Source: Glandiceps talaboti
Lineage: Eukaryota > Hemichordata > Enteropneusta > Spengelidae
Direction of reading: 5' to 3'
Assembly (NCBI RefSeq): GCF_964340395.1
Contig: NC_135558.1
Coordinates: 9,220,501 to 9,284,500, forward strand
Length of the DNA stretch: 64,000 bases
Part shown: positions 22,168 to 36,437 of the stretch, piece after piece
Layout of the letters: every line of letters starts with the position of its first letter
How positions within the stretch are numbered: position 1 is the first letter of the stretch
The notes under the pieces: generated by a model
The model's input: only the letters and a program-made list of their open reading frames with translations
What the model was told of the DNA's origin: nothing
Databases searched by the model: none
Position numbers and translations under genes: made by a program

Positions 22168-24930
22168 CTACAATGACAAAAAAATTGAAAAGTTATGACG
22201 AGTCTACTTTTAAAAATTGATGTATTTTGTTTCTGTAAAGTGACACAATATGGCTGCATTTCTTCATACTTTTGTCATAAATGATACCATTTGTAAATAA
22301 CTGCAATACAGTTCTTCTACTGGAAATTCAAATATTTCTGTTTCAAATACATGTGATATAAAAAAAATGGCTACATTTTTAAAAATGGCTACATTTTCAA
22401 TCATAAGCAAAAAATAATATCCTGAAAACCATAAACAATCTGTGATCTTCCCCTGACAACCTCCAAATGCATAAATAACATAGCTGGGTCAGTGCACTGA
22501 TTTGTGGAGAGCAAATCATATTTTTTAATTTCCTGTTATGCACATTGTAGAATTTCACGTTGTTCCAGAATTCCACAATGTTGGAATAAAAAATCTCTCA
22601 TCTGTATTTTACTTTACTTTATATTGTTGCATAAGAAATGATTTTACCATTTTATTATAATTAGCATAATCATGACATGTTGTATCATAGTTGTCTTCAC
22701 AACTTCAAAAATTAACTGACCATGTTCCTTCTAGTCAAATAGACAATATGTCATTTTTGAAAATATGGAGTCTCAAATCAAATTGAGTTTGAATGGCTCT
22801 CCAACAAGGTCTCCTTTGGTATATTAAAAGACAATACAATGTAGCAATTATACCATATTTAAAGTGTATTTTCATTTATCTCTTTGCAAAAATTTTACTT
22901 ATTGCATATTTGTCTGTAGTAAACGGTGTATGGATGATTCTACTTTGATTCCAATTCAGTTTGGTTCCAGTATTGTTCAAATATTGTATGCTATTCTATG
23001 TTACTTGCTACACGACATGTTAATATTGGTATTGAAAAGGAAAGCATATCTTATGAATTCACTATAGTATGTTGCTTAAAAACCTGAATGTCAAAATAAA
23101 ATAATAAATAAGTCATAACTGGCTTCATTCACTTGTTAGCAGGACAGAGCTGGCATCGATAGGCAGTATGAAAACGATACAGAATCACCAGTTCTCCAAA
23201 ACATCCTTCTATCATACGCACATACTACTTTGATAATCAGACCGAGATTACCCATTAAACTTCGGGCAAACGTTGCTGTCATCAGAGATATACAAGCCCA
23301 AAAGATCAAAAGCTGAGATAATTCCACTCCAACATTACGGATGCTATTCTTGGCGTTTTTGTGCAAGAAAATTAAATCAACCCGGACTTTCAGCAGAGAT
23401 AAGAACTGTCACCGAGTCAAAAGAAAGGGTCACTTTGGACATTTCATGTAGATTGAGGAATTGATAAGAAATGACTGGAGGATATACACAATTAAACATC
23501 CCATGAATTATTCCACTAGATTCATTAAAAGAGCATTATACATTGTATGCTATTCCCAGGCAAGCTGTTGCTTTGAATTCGGAATGAATCCTAAACAGAC
23601 TTAACTTTCAGAAGCTCCAATCCGTCACTGGCAAAGTGATAGGACTCGTGACTGAGAGAGAATGAATATCACATGAGCTGACATGTCGGCAATGAGAAGT
23701 CAGTTCCCATGGATTTGTTGGTGATGTGAGGTGCAGCTGGCTAATTCTCATAGTTTAGCCTCTCATCTCCTTAAGACGTTTGTTAGTTAATGTGTATTTT
23801 TGAACTAAGTCCTTTAATACATGACTATCGTAAGGCTCTTTATCATTACCAAGCATGTTTGAAGGTTCTTCGACCAAAATGTCACAATTTTTATTTTATT
23901 TTTGAGATCTGTTCAGGAAACTGATCATGTCTATCAACTTAAGCCCCAAGACTGTTAACTTGAGGATTTTTTCCAAAATGCAGATTCAGATGTACTGCAT
24001 ATATTTTTTTTGGTCTCCGAGTGCTAAAATAAATTGGCAATACCTATAACACAAGATTAGAGTACTCCTGTTACCAGCTAGGTTTTCCTTCCTAGAAGAC
24101 CATAGCTGTTGATCAAAATTCCTGTGGTGTACGAGTTACTGTTCTGAAACCTGTAGTCAATACACGTACTGCAACACATGGAATATTGTATTGATTTTAC
24201 AAGATGTTCATATCTTATCTATCTGTCATAGAGTATAATAAAACCAGTCTGAGAATTAAAATGTACCTCCATAAAAGTACTGTTACCTGGTTAAAATTAC
24301 CCTTTAAAACTTTGAATTTTATAATCAGGGTTCCATTTTCCCAGATGCTGGAGATGATAAAATGAGTACGAGACTGCAGGTAAAATCTAACCAAGACTTA
24401 TATCTCTCGCAGGCCTTAATGTATTTGACAGGTCTTGATAACAATCTTTGGAAGAGCAAACTGACTTTAATATTGCCATAGATTTAGGATTTGACATGTG
24501 ATATATAATAGCACTTGATATACATCAAATTCTAGGTTGTGTGCGTCAGTTTCTGTGCCAAGAAGCACTCTGAAGTGATGTCTGTGTGAGTATTTGAGAA
24601 CATTGAAATTTGAATTCCCTCCTGAAGCAAAGAACGTGAACACAATAATAGGTTAGGTGGGATATTCTCTGTTGCATTACACATCACAAGCATCTGTCCT
24701 AATATGTCACATGGCTACAATCATTCCAGAATGAAAGTAACGATCTGTTTTGCCTCAGCAGTGTTCATTTGCTTCAATTTAAATCAACAAGAGCCACTCC
24801 ATCAATGTTAGCCCGACAATATGGTGGCCATCATGCAATGCTAATGAAACCTGTCTCTCAAGTTGTAATACTTTATCGGTATTGAAGGTGATAGATAGCA
24901 ATTTACAAGGAGTAGGACGTCACTGTCTCG
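22168..24930. other. Gene-free upstream/intronic stretch with higher-complexity blocks
   Basis: No exon with good junctions was found. The parts 23130-23470, 23640-23780 and 24540-24910 look less AT-rich and less repetitive than the surroundings. They contain CAGCTG, CTAATT and ATGCTAAT-type words common in enhancers. Possible regulatory DNA of the RGS gene. Confidence 0.3.
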
Positions 24931-25539
24931 AGGTTATTTATGAAAGCTCATATACACCTTCTGGTGACACTTATCATGAAAGGGAAATTAGAAGGAGTCC
25001 ACTTATTATTAACATCAATGACACGGCTGAGTTTAAACATTAAAAAAAATGCTTCATACTTTTCATGGCTCAATACAAAGGTTTCATACATATACACTGA
25101 AATATACGTCTGGTCGTCAAATCACCACAAGCGACTTTACTATGGACGACTGAAACAGACTATGGCTTTCATAATGACCTCATAAGCAATTTTTACTTTG
25201 TACATTAATTGACAATCGAATACACTCACTTCGCACTATATCTAACAGACAGAAATCATCATGTTTGTCAAATCTAAAATTGAATTTCGATGACAGTTAA
25301 TTTGTGTTTAATACAAAACTGTTTGAAAAGTCATAAATCTGTAGTTTTCATACAAGTCTACTCAGGCAGCCATTTTGAATAAAATTTTGAACAATATATG
25401 TGATAAATTCAAAGAATTCTGATTATAAACTGCAACTCTTGTGTATTCTTGAACTTTATGGCAATTACTTTCTTTTTTGTTTCATCTTTCTTCCATCCAC
25501 AGGGAAAATACTCTGACGTGTTTAAATTTTGTTAACTTT

Positions 25540-25860
25540 TTTCTCAACAGTTTGAAGGTTATCAACATGTTTAATATACATCACTTCTTTTAGCAGTTAC
25601 AAATAGGTTTAGGTCTTAATATCTTGCTTTTCTCATATATTCTTTTTAAAATTTGAAGTATACATTTTTATGTTGCGAAAGTAACAACACATTATGATGT
25701 CATTCATTTTACAGTTACAGAAGATTTGATTTAAAATTCTATATTTTTTCTCCTTAGTTTTAAAATTTGAAGAGTATGCTTTTGTTGCAAAAAGCAACAG
25801 GATAGTGATTCATCACTTCTTTGTGCAGTTTATACATAGATAAACCTTATCTTGTGAAAC
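25540..25860 (+). repeat. Degenerate tandem duplication
   Basis: Two to three copies of a unit containing TTTTAAAATTTGAAG-TA, a TTGC-AAAG-AACA block, then CATCACTTCTTT. Otherwise 24.9-26.0 kb is AT-rich with nothing seen. Confidence 0.45.
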
Positions 25861-28219
25861 CATTTGATTTGCAAAGAAAAAAACATCCATAAACATTGAT
25901 TTTTTGAGTTACTAGTATCTGTAAGAAGTAAAAGTATTAAAAAGAATGTCTTCAAGGTAAAGAGTATCTGGGCAGGAGGTACAATTTCAGTATTCGATGT
26001 GAACAGCCACCCACAGATTTAAAATTTACAAAAATGCTATCAAACTGCCTGGAAGGGCATTGCACAATGTCGCCAGGATGATACCATGGGAGTGAATACA
26101 TGGTGAACTCTCGCAGATCATTACTTGTCAGCAAACAAATACATTTATGTTATTGTATAGCAGCTTCAAATGGAAAGGTAGCTTTGGTTAGTAATTTGAT
26201 ATCTAAATGATGTCGACACGCAGCTTGTTACTTCTCTCAATCTGGTAGCCGATCAATACCAAAATGTCCGCCCTTGTTGCTGATACCTCAGCTAGGCTAA
26301 TTGGAGTAGCAGATAACAGGCAGGGATCCACCATGCTTGGCATGGGTTTGTGTTATGTACATGACAGCCATCTCAAATAGGAAATCATTCGCCTAGAGTT
26401 TATACATGACAGAAAAATGAAAACCTACCATGAAATGGTAGTATAAGATTAAAATATATACAACTTTTCTACACGATTTAAAATCAATATAAATGTTCGG
26501 TTTTGTTTGTATTTAAAATGAAAAAGACTTGTCCATTTGAAAAGCTTGAAGCAAAATTAATGAGGTTGTTTGTATAAAGCTTTGGTGAAGTTAATGAGAT
26601 TGTTTATTTATTCATTACTTGAGTACACAAGGTTAAATACTGAAGTATTGGGATTTTGCCAGAGGTGTAAAATTCCTTGGCATTCCTATCTATAAATGTA
26701 TAGTCGTTAACAGGACACTGACCAGTGTATCCAAACATAATACATTATTGATAAGACAATGACTCTTTTTTACACTGTATTCAATGAAGGAAATTTGTGG
26801 ATGAAAACAAACAAAAAATTTCTTATTTTTCTCTGACTTTACTTGGGTAGAGTACAATATTATTTAATTTCCTGTCGGTTTAAATTCAAAATGGCCGACA
26901 CATGCCATATTCTTAGTAGAATATAGAACATATTCAATTCTTGAATATTGAGTACAATATGGTTAAATGGCTACTTTCTACTTTCAATTCTTGAATACTT
27001 GATACAATTTTATCAATTTGTGAACTATTTGGTGGGAAACATTTTGTTTGTCATTTCGACATATGTAGTTATAAAAGTCTGTGGCCAAAAGGTAATTTCT
27101 CCTGAACATAATTATATGCATAAAATATGTAGTTCACAATGTCCACCACTTTGGTATCAAAATTTATCCGATGCATGAGCAAGTGATCTTACTTCTGCAA
27201 CATCTACCTACAAAAAGTACACTTTAGCTTGACATTTCTACAATTCCCTCGAGTCTTTTCGATCAGCTGCATAGCTTACACAATATATGTTTTCGTGTAT
27301 CTTTAAATGATTCCACTTAAATAAGAGTCAGAGTCTCGGATGACTCCAGGGTTATGTTATTCATGTAAAATAATTGTCACCGAGGGGAATAGGACGTCTT
27401 TCACCCTAAGGGCTTCTAAAATTGAATAAAATGATTTATCCCTCTGGGAAAAATACTTTACAACCTAAGTAATGTAATACTGCAACATGTTACTGCATTT
27501 TTTTTTTTTTTTTACAGAAAATTGTCATTTTTTTGATCCCCGTCTCTGGAGAATCACTCAGTTTTTCCCCATTAGTGAAACTTCATGATATCTACTGATA
27601 ATCGCCAAATCTTTAGAAGAATTCATTGCTTGTATGCAAAAGATGGCAGACTGCTTAAAATCATTTGTTCACCACAGCCTATGGTGTGCTTTAGAAATTC
27701 AGCGCTACTGAACAGAACACTGTTCTGGAAATCGATGGTGTGTAAATTTGATTGATTGATAAGAACGTCAAGCTGTTATTTCACTAAAGTATCAGTTTAT
27801 TATACATTCATGGTGGTTTAATGCATAAAAATGTGAGATAGCCGGGAAATGGTGTTTCTGTTATTTCAGTTTGTTTCATTGAAAAAAGTATGTTCAGATT
27901 TGATTTAGCAGAAAAAACCCCAATTTACACAAGTAAATACATTTCAGGTGATAAAAAAATATTTGAGAGTTTTAGTGTAGCATCTACATTCAGAGAATAT
28001 CATTAACAATTCTAGAAAAAGTAGTGGAAGAAATTTATAGACTATATCTACAAGAACACAAAATTCAGTGCTCACTTTAAAGCAAACTGCAGATATTAGT
28101 AGCTCGTACATGAAACACTTGCATTTAAATTGAGTAAAATTAATTTTTTTTTTATAACATCGACATTTTGAATTAATTTTTCATCCAGGATCTATTTCAT
28201 ACAACTTTTTAAAAAAAAA

Positions 28220-28400
28220 ACCAAGATTTTTGTGAAAAAGTAAAGACATTTACAATTCTTTTTGCTAAAATTATGGTACTGTATTTGTCATCACTGATGG
28301 GGCTTAACTAAAATGTCAATATTTGGGTGAAAAAGTAAAAATATTTATAAATCTTTTTGTGAATTATATCCTTCAGTGATGGGGTTAAACTATATTTACT
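28220..28400 (+). repeat. Two-copy tandem duplication
   Basis: The block G-GAAAAAGTAAA-A-ATTTA, then TCTTTTTG and TCA-TGATGGGG-TTAA occurs twice, about 100 bp apart. No gene was seen from 26.5 to 32.2 kb. Confidence 0.6.
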
Positions 28401-30879
28401 TTGTAAATCAAATATTGAAGAAAAAACTACGGTTGGGTTGATGGAAATAGTGCAGACCTTCTAGGCAGGAGAGGTGACATAGAGGTCAATCTCAGAAATG
28501 TCACTAATTTAGTGACAAGGTCATGCTATATCAAGCTCATTTTGTCATGAATAGGGCAAATCAATCTGGGTATGAATTAATAGAAAAGCTTTAAATGGAC
28601 AGCATTTGGTGCATTGATGATGACACAAAATAAGAAAAACTGCCACTTACTTTCAATACATGATCAGACAAACAAATAACATTTTACCCATCAGAGTCAA
28701 AAAATCGATAAGACCAAGCGACTGATGTCAGTATACATTATAACAACATTCTGTCAGAATCAATACAGCCTGTGTTTCTGTCAGCAAACTGTGGGCACAT
28801 CGGAAAAACAGGTATTTGTTGTCAATTGTACACAAGTCTGTAACTAAACCAACGGATTGATTTTTTGGGCTCGGCTACGTACGGCAGAAATACAGTTGAT
28901 TACTGACTTGACATCAAAGTCGTTGAAATACACTGATGTAATGAAACATTTATTTTTAGAACGCCATAGAAAAAAAAACGTTATTAAAATTCCGCAATAT
29001 CGCCAAATCGATCTCTTGTTCATGTCTTTCTTATAGAGCTTTGGGGACAAGATCCAGATAAAAAATGACGTTAGGGATTACATTCTGTGGCATTGGAAAC
29101 TGATAATACGACATAATCTTTTATTAAATAAATTATAGGAAGAAATTGCTAAATGTTGACTAGGACAGCAGCTTGACATTACAACTATTTTAATAGGTTC
29201 AAGTATTATTTGTATTTTTCCATGTTGTCTTGCGGTATCATGTGATAAAATTAATCTCTTTTTTCATTCAAAACCAGACTTGCATGAAAAGAATATGGCA
29301 AAATATATTCTATTTGTAAATGTACTCTATACAATAGTAATCTATACAATAATACATTAATTCATGAATAAGGAATATTCCAACAATTTTTAGTCTAAAT
29401 TTAGGTTGAAATGTGCCAGATGATGAAAATAGTAAGAATTTTGCTGCACTAGTTTTGGCGGGAAAATACTCTTATCTTTAGTTTCTTTCACTGACAATGT
29501 ATAAGACTGTTGTGTTCACTTCAATACTACAGTAATATACCAACATGACTACTTTTGGCAGGAAAATGCCCTTATTTTAGCTGTTCAGTGTTTGCTATAT
29601 TGTGTTATATATATTGTCTTGTATATTATAACCTACTTTAGAACATTGAAATATTGTATGAATGAAATGAAAATGAAAAAGAAAAGAAAAATGAAGAGAA
29701 ACTGCAGTTCCAACACAAAATTGGTGTCATATTTGTAGATAAATTTTAATTTCAAACATGAAAATTGAACTGCCATTGAATGAAACTCGAAGTTAATTCT
29801 GACACTTGTAAAAATCCCCATAAGCAGTATTGCATAAGAATTTTCGATTTCTTATACTTGTAAAAAGTAAAAGAATAAGATATTTGAGTGTCCTACGTAC
29901 TGAACCATATTTTGGATGTCAACCTACCGTAGTTGGAATTCTTAGGTATGTCATATATGCACTACTGCATGTAACCTTCTATTCATTATTCAGTTTTACA
30001 AGTTCAGCAAAAGAAATATCTTTTCATGCAACTTTCATCACGATGTCAAAGAACTGTACATTCTCTACAAAATAGTTTAATCATTGTAATGTCTCCACAA
30101 AGAACTACAGATATGTGGTACACATCAATAATGTAGTGTACGTTCTAATTGTTCTCATTTATGTCAGCTCAAATTGGGAATAAAAAATCTTTTATTAGAA
30201 AAATGCAATTAGGTTTCTTCTGAACGATATAACCACAACATGGCCTTCCTTACGTCAGAACGTTACCAACTATTCAATCTTGTTAATTTGAGCACAAAAT
30301 TGAAGGCAATTTGCGGTTGAATAGCTGGAATGCCAATCCACATCACGACAAATCATTGTGGAAGTAAGAAGGCAATAAGCGAAGGAACCAAATTATTACC
30401 TGATGCCTTGGTAACATACAGGTCATATTGAACATGCAATAATACTGTCAATTATACGTTTACTGTTTACCCTCCGTGTTGAATATTTGCCATTCATGAA
30501 ATCTGAGGTGTTTCTTTGTTACTTAAGCTTCAAAGTAATACCTTATCACTTCATTCGGGACACTTATGTGCACTGAATGAGTAGGGCAAGAGACTCCCAA
30601 ATATCGATAATCAAAAATAATGACCTGATGATTCAATATGTTGTAGTTTTTCACAATAAAATGAACTTTGATATCAATTTTAAAATCCAAATATCCTGGA
30701 ATGGATATTACAGCATAAATGTTACAAAAAAAAGGAATTATAATAATTATAATGGTAACAGCCAGAGAAATATTTGAACCAGAAAATGTGATTTTTTAAA
30801 ATATTGAATCTTGCCTATCTAGCTTTTACGCTACACAAATCATAATTGTGAGAGAATTCATGTGTACAGTACAACATAA

Positions 30880-30990
30880 ACAGATGATGTCATTGTTTTG
30901 CGTGCACACTGGTGATGTTTGATAATTGAGTGAACTGGTGATGTCATTGCCAATTGTAAGCTAACTAGTGATGTCAGTAGATTAAAATGT
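30880..30990 (+). repeat. Short repeat of GTGATGTCA words
   Basis: Four spaced words of GATGATGTCATTG or ACTGGTGATGT type lie about 35-45 bp apart. Two contain TGATGTCA, a near match to CRE/ATF sites. Confidence 0.4.
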
Positions 30991-32231
30991 GAGCATACAG
31001 ACTAATGTTGAACTACAAACTAGAATTTCAATTCAACTTACAAAATATTGTTACTTGCCAATAGATCTATGTGTATAGTGTCAAGAGATTTGTACTTTGG
31101 GAACACATTTAAAGTATCATAGTTCCATAGTTCAATCACTGCTCAGCTTGGCATGCTTCGACAAGAAGATAACCACTTTTATGAAAGGAGAAATGAGAAC
31201 AAGAAAATTGACATGCTCTAGGAAGGAACTGTAGCAAAGATATGATTGCACTTGGGAACAATTTGGTTGAAGCATCAGCACTATGGGGAATACTTCCAAT
31301 ATTCATTACTTTTCAAGGACTTTTAAGAGCAATCAGAGAGAAAACCTTCACCTATATCAATTCTTCATGTTACTTAACACCTAGTCTTTGTCGTCAGTCA
31401 GTGTGTGACGGAGTCAAATTTTCAATCAAAAGGCCAAATTTTATTCAGATTTCAAGTTTATTTTTATCTTGTGTAATTGCAAACATGACCATATATGCAT
31501 CCTATTCAAAATCTAATCAAATTGTGACAAAAAGTTACAACAAGAGCAGAATTTCTGACTCATAACTTTTGGAGGGAAAGGGAAGTTGTCATTCTCATTA
31601 AAATGAAATGTTGGAAAAATATGTCATCTGTTTCGCTTTATGACTGCTTTTAATGAAGATAAATAGCGTTACAACCAGACTTTCTGATCATGCATAAAAC
31701 TTAATCATGAGCGCTGTCAAAATTATGACGAAATTACCATAAATTAAAAATTAGATCCAGAAAATGATCATCATCAAATTTCTGTCGTAAAAGCAGATAA
31801 TTATCATACTGCAATTTAAGGCATAGCAAGGATTTTATCATATTTCTGCCACTTAGATTCAATACACAAACATGCAGTTTTGTCTCTTTAATTTCGGACA
31901 AAGATGTAATTACACCAGAATACAGCACATACTTTTGGTCTCTTGGACTGTATTTTTGATATCATATGATAAACAACTTTTTATTTTGATATGATAAATA
32001 ACTTTTTTTTATTGACCGATGATGTACTAGCAGACATGAATCCTAGTAGCTATATGGTTGAGTACATTATTATCTCACTCTACTTAGAAGTCTCAAATTT
32101 GCAATAAACTGACAGGCAGTTGTCAGTATGCAGTTGCATTTCATCTTCAATTAGAAGGATAAGCCTGACCCCTTTTTGGTATGATTGTGTCGTATTAAAG
32201 TTTACTTCAAGTTCAAAAAATATTGAATCCA

Positions 32232-32525
32232 TTAAAGGGGGCACGAGCTGAGTTCATACGTGTTCAGGTGTAATTTTTACTGTATATTTAAAGGGTACTT
32301 ACAATATTGTACTTATTGAAGTACATTTAACCACCACTTGCAATTGACTGAACTCAAACCGGGTATTAAGATAAAACTCATAGACTTATAGATGATGTAA
32401 TTTATGATACATAGCAAAAAATGTTCAGGTAATCCCTACTATGCAATCAACTGTTCTAACAATGCCAGAAGACAATTGTAATGTTATAGAAGACATGCAT
32501 TAACATTAACATTATGCACATTATG
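32232..32525 (+). mobile_element. Dispersed element, copy A (right end missing)
   Basis: It starts TTAAAGGGGGCACGAGCTGA and shares long blocks with 47252-47578, such as TTGCAATTGACTGAACTCAA and ATGCAATCAACTGTTCTAAC. The right end is replaced by LINE-like sequence. Confidence 0.7.
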
Positions 32526-32539
32526 GACAGATTGGGAAC

Positions 32540-32980
32540 GATATTAGCTGACGACACATATCCACTATAAGGTGAGAACATGACAGTCGACGAATAGATA
32601 GAAGCGACAGACTCAGACTCCCACATACTAAAACAACACGCTATAAGCAATCATTCATCTAAATTACACAACCAACAAACAGACAAACAGACCTCAACTT
32701 TAGCCCTACATGCTCACATTTTTAGCTGTGGCCACTCTTTTTTTTAAAGCCTAGTACACTGTACTCTTTTTGAGTTGTTGTCGTTCTTTTAACCAGAGTA
32801 ATGTATTTTGATTGTAAAAGTCTTGCTTTTATGTACACGGTTTTATTGTTCTTATTTACTCGTTTAAATTGTTTTTATGGCAGACGCTGAAATTTCCTGA
32901 CAAGGATCAATAAAGTTTAATTGTATTGTATTGTATTGTATTGTATTGTATTGTATTGTATTGTATTGTATTGTATTGTA
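32540..32980 (+). mobile_element. Non-LTR retrotransposon (LINE) 3' end with (TTGTA)12 tail
   Basis: A T-rich 3' region ends GGATCAATAAAGTTTAA (AATAAA at 32909-32914), followed by twelve copies of TTGTA at 32921-32980, the usual anatomy of a LINE 3' end. The region 32560-32690 read on + gives HTKTTRYKQSF. By inference this resembles the end of a CR1/L2-type ORF2, with stops. Confidence 0.6.
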
Positions 32981-33686
32981 TCGAGTGATAAACTCAGTTT
33001 GTGCCACTTTTAACAAGCAAATGGCCAGCCTTGTAGTATGAGAACCACGATCCAAGTATTCTCAACACGAACTCAAAGTAAATGCAACGTCATTACAAGT
33101 ACAAGTAGCTTGAAGCTAAACACTACTGGATTCCCAAATGTAGAAATCTTTGTAGACATCATGGTTCGACCTAACATTCCATCTATATGTAAATTTAGCC
33201 TAGAGTAAGACATGTTTACAAAGTAACAATGTTTTTTATCCACAGAGCGCGACACACAACCGACATGTCACAGTAAGATCCTAATAATCCCATTTGTCAT
33301 ATAGCTAATACTTTTTTTTAACATCGTTGGTATTAATTTCTAATTTTCAGTCCTTTGGGAGACATGAGGAATGGAAGGGTTGGGTTATAGCGACTTATTT
33401 CGGATTGAAGTGATCAGAACACCAAAAGTGAACCGCACATCATACATTGGGTTATATCTTGGCGTTCTGATACTTGATGGGTCAAACCTTTAGACCGTGC
33501 AGAAAACAAATGTACGTGAAACACTTGTAAGACCAGGATGATGTCTGAAATTCTGTGTCAGGGAAATCCTTCATGATTTATATATAATTTATTTTTCATT
33601 TTGGTGGAATTCTTGATTTTCTATCTACAGTTGTCACCTAGCTGATCACTGACAAATTTAAAATTTTGAAAAAAAATTTTTAGCGG

Positions 33687-33970
33687 AGCTGTAGAAAAAG
33701 TTAGTCCTAAAAATGAATGATTCTATGTAATCCTTATGTCTCCACTGATAAGATAACACTAATGTGAGAACCTGGGATTGAAACCTTGGCCTTTAAAGAC
33801 TCAGTTTGGATTAAGATTAAAATTTGGGTGTGAAGATAGTTGTCTGGTACAGCTATAGAAAAAGTGTTCTGAATAAAAAGAATGACAAGTGTGGTCCTTA
33901 TGGTTCCACTGAGAAGATAACACTAATGCAAAAAACCTGGGTCTGAACCATGGGACTTTAAGAATAGTGA
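33687..33970 (+). repeat. Two-copy tandem duplication
   Basis: GCTGTAGAAAAAG, then CTTATG-TCCACTGA-AAGATAACACTAATG, then CCTGGG-TGAA and ACTTTAA-type blocks recur with a period of about 170 bp. Confidence 0.65.
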
Positions 33971-34477
33971 TGCATTGAAAATATTCACAAATATTTTTAA
34001 TGTTATCTTAATCTAGCAGAAATTTTTTTTTAGGAAAACTATTTTTGTTGAGATCCTCTCCTGGTATTAACAGATCAATAAAAGTTCATTTTTAAAGTGA
34101 TCATAGTTCAGCAAAAAGGAAACACAGGCACAGCATTACATTTGTCGGAAATTTTTGTTTCCTTTTTAGTGAGAAAAAAACTGTTCATCAAGTAATTTTA
34201 AGTTTAAAATGTCCAACTTTTTACTATTACGATTTGATTTTTAGGCTTGAAATGACATTGTTGAATCATTTGTACATTTAAAAATTAAAATTTAAAAAAA
34301 AAATTTTTTATGAACAGTACAGAGAGAAGAAGACAACATGGATCACACACAAGAATGATGAAAGGAGAGGGTAGGGTGATCACTTCAATATTTTGTACGA
34401 GTGACAGACAAGAATTGTGTAAGACTAGTACAAAGTCCTCAAGAAGAATATGACAGAACCCTGTGACATATGAGTGC

Positions 34478-34618
34478 AAGTGTGGCATACTTGTAGGGTA
34501 TTTACATAAGTGCTTGCAGTGTTCTCTGCAGTTGTACTTTCATGAGTTAAGCGAGTGAAAGTGCAGCTTACAATACTGCAAGCATTAGTGCAAATACCCC
34601 TGAGTACCCAAACTGGCA
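34478..34618. mobile_element. Small TIR element, second copy of the 16909 family
   Basis: CAAGTGTGGCATACTTGTAG, then GGTATTTAC and GCTTGCAGTGTT, is mirrored by AATACTGCAAGC, then GCAAATACCCCTGAGTACCC. About 140 bp. Confidence 0.7.
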
Positions 34619-35727
34619 TTAACAAGGCACTCGGTTCTATTACATGTATGTTTATCCAAAACAACAAATTTTCATAAAAATGACATTACACAATCACATG
34701 CTTTTTGTGTAGAAATACTAGAATGTCCTCATTTACATATCATTTGCATAAAGGTATGCAATAATGTTTTTGGTATTACACTACAGTGCAAATACCACTA
34801 GTATGCATGTGCACCATTCCAAGTAATCTCGGGTACATATGTAATAATAATCAGATCATTTACTTTACAAATCTAATGTAGTAAAAAGACAACTTTGAAT
34901 CTGTTAGACTATCCTTAAATCAATAATGATCAGTTTGGTAGATTTTTTAGCACTGAGTTTTTGATCTGTCTTGGTCGTTCTGATGAGGATTGTCGACCAA
35001 CACAGACTGAAAGCTCAATGCTAAAAACTTTTAACTCGTTTGCATCATATTTACCTGTTTATGTTATCAATATATAACTAATTCTGTCTTATGGACTGCT
35101 TGACAAACAACTTTGAAGTTGGACTGCACTGTTGTAATGAAAAATTTTTTAAGTATGTTATTACTGTATTGCTGACACTTGTGCTAGCAATCCAAAGCAA
35201 AGCAGTACATAGAGGCTTGTGGGTAATATGCCAGCAACCTACCAAAGACAACGTCAAAGTTTGAAGGAGATAACTCCAAGAATGATCAGAATTTTCACAA
35301 AAAAACGAAAATGGAGTTTTGAAAGTCGGCAAAACTTATTAAACTAATGGATTTTTATAGTATGATAGGGCTAGATGGATTACTGGCTGGATTACTGGAT
35401 ATAAAATGATAGTAAAATTTGAAGCTTAAGAATTATTATTAATGTATTGTTAGCCGCATGTTGATTGAAGAAAATCCAACAATGGTACCGTGATATTGAA
35501 GTCACAGTTGCCAGATGAGTATGCCATTGTGTAGTTACTTGGAGTACTTACGTTGGTTGAATTAAATCAAAAGTGAAGACAGAGTGGCACCTAGAGGAAG
35601 GTATTATAGAAACTTAACAGCTCCTTCGAGAGGTTCTCATGCTAATAAAACTTTACAACTATTCCAGGAATAACGTATACATGGATTTCATCATTGAATA
35701 CTGATAATCTAACCCGATTTTAATGGT

Positions 35728-35790
35728 TTCTGAGTCGTGATGTTCACAAAATGTCATTTCTGTGTCGTGATGTCCACAAAATGAATTTTG
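35728..35790 (+). repeat. Two-copy tandem repeat, unit about 33 bp
   Basis: TTCTG-GTCGTGATGT-CACAAAATG occurs twice in a row. Confidence 0.7.
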
Positions 35791-36337
35791 TAAAAGGTTT
35801 TATCTGCCACCGTTTATATCATGTCATTCTTGGATCATTGATGTATCTAATGTACGTCCATCATTAACCATTCACGATATTAGTACTCGTATATTTGTTG
35901 GTATTTTTATTGCACCACAAATAGACGTCATTCAAAAAGCCACATTGCATTGTGAATTATTCATAACGTGTTTTCTTGAATTTCGAAACCACTCCAAGTT
36001 AGATTTGACTTTTTACAAACTTTATATCATTTTTCAATCTGTTCCATTACAATCTTTTTACTGCAGCTCTAATAACGAGTTGCAGTGAACAACCATATTT
36101 AGTAATTAACATCCTTGATACATATTACAATGGTAACTGGCCACGTACAAAGACACATGCACACATACATGGACCCTATGCCTATCTGTACAGGTCCTTA
36201 GTTCAGTCGTTCCAACTACATTACTGATATTAAAGTTGAATACATTCCACAACACTAAAATTCTTGTAATTTATTTTCTGAGGATTATAATGTTTAATTG
36301 ATGACTCTGCAAATATTTAGCTACACATACCCATGCC

Positions 36338-36437
36338 ATGCACACAAACACACATACACACACACCCACATACACACACACACACATACACACACCCACA
36401 CCCACACACACCATGCACACAAACACACACACACATA
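36338..36437 (+). repeat. (CA)n microsatellite, compound
   Basis: The interrupted CA array contains CATA and CCCA units. Short ORFs through it are artefacts. Confidence 0.95.

Noticed and set aside
23136-23366. - strand ORF as an upstream RGS exon
   Set aside because: No PDZ, C2 or other motif, and no donor giving the phase 0 needed to join 22167.
24346-24381. Possible 36-nt microexon on + between CCCAG and GTAAAA
   Set aside because: Junctions are fair, but there is no neighbouring exon or recognised peptide.
32864-33055. ORF with a repeated YNTIQ peptide
   Set aside because: Translation of the (TTGTA)12 LINE tail on the other strand.
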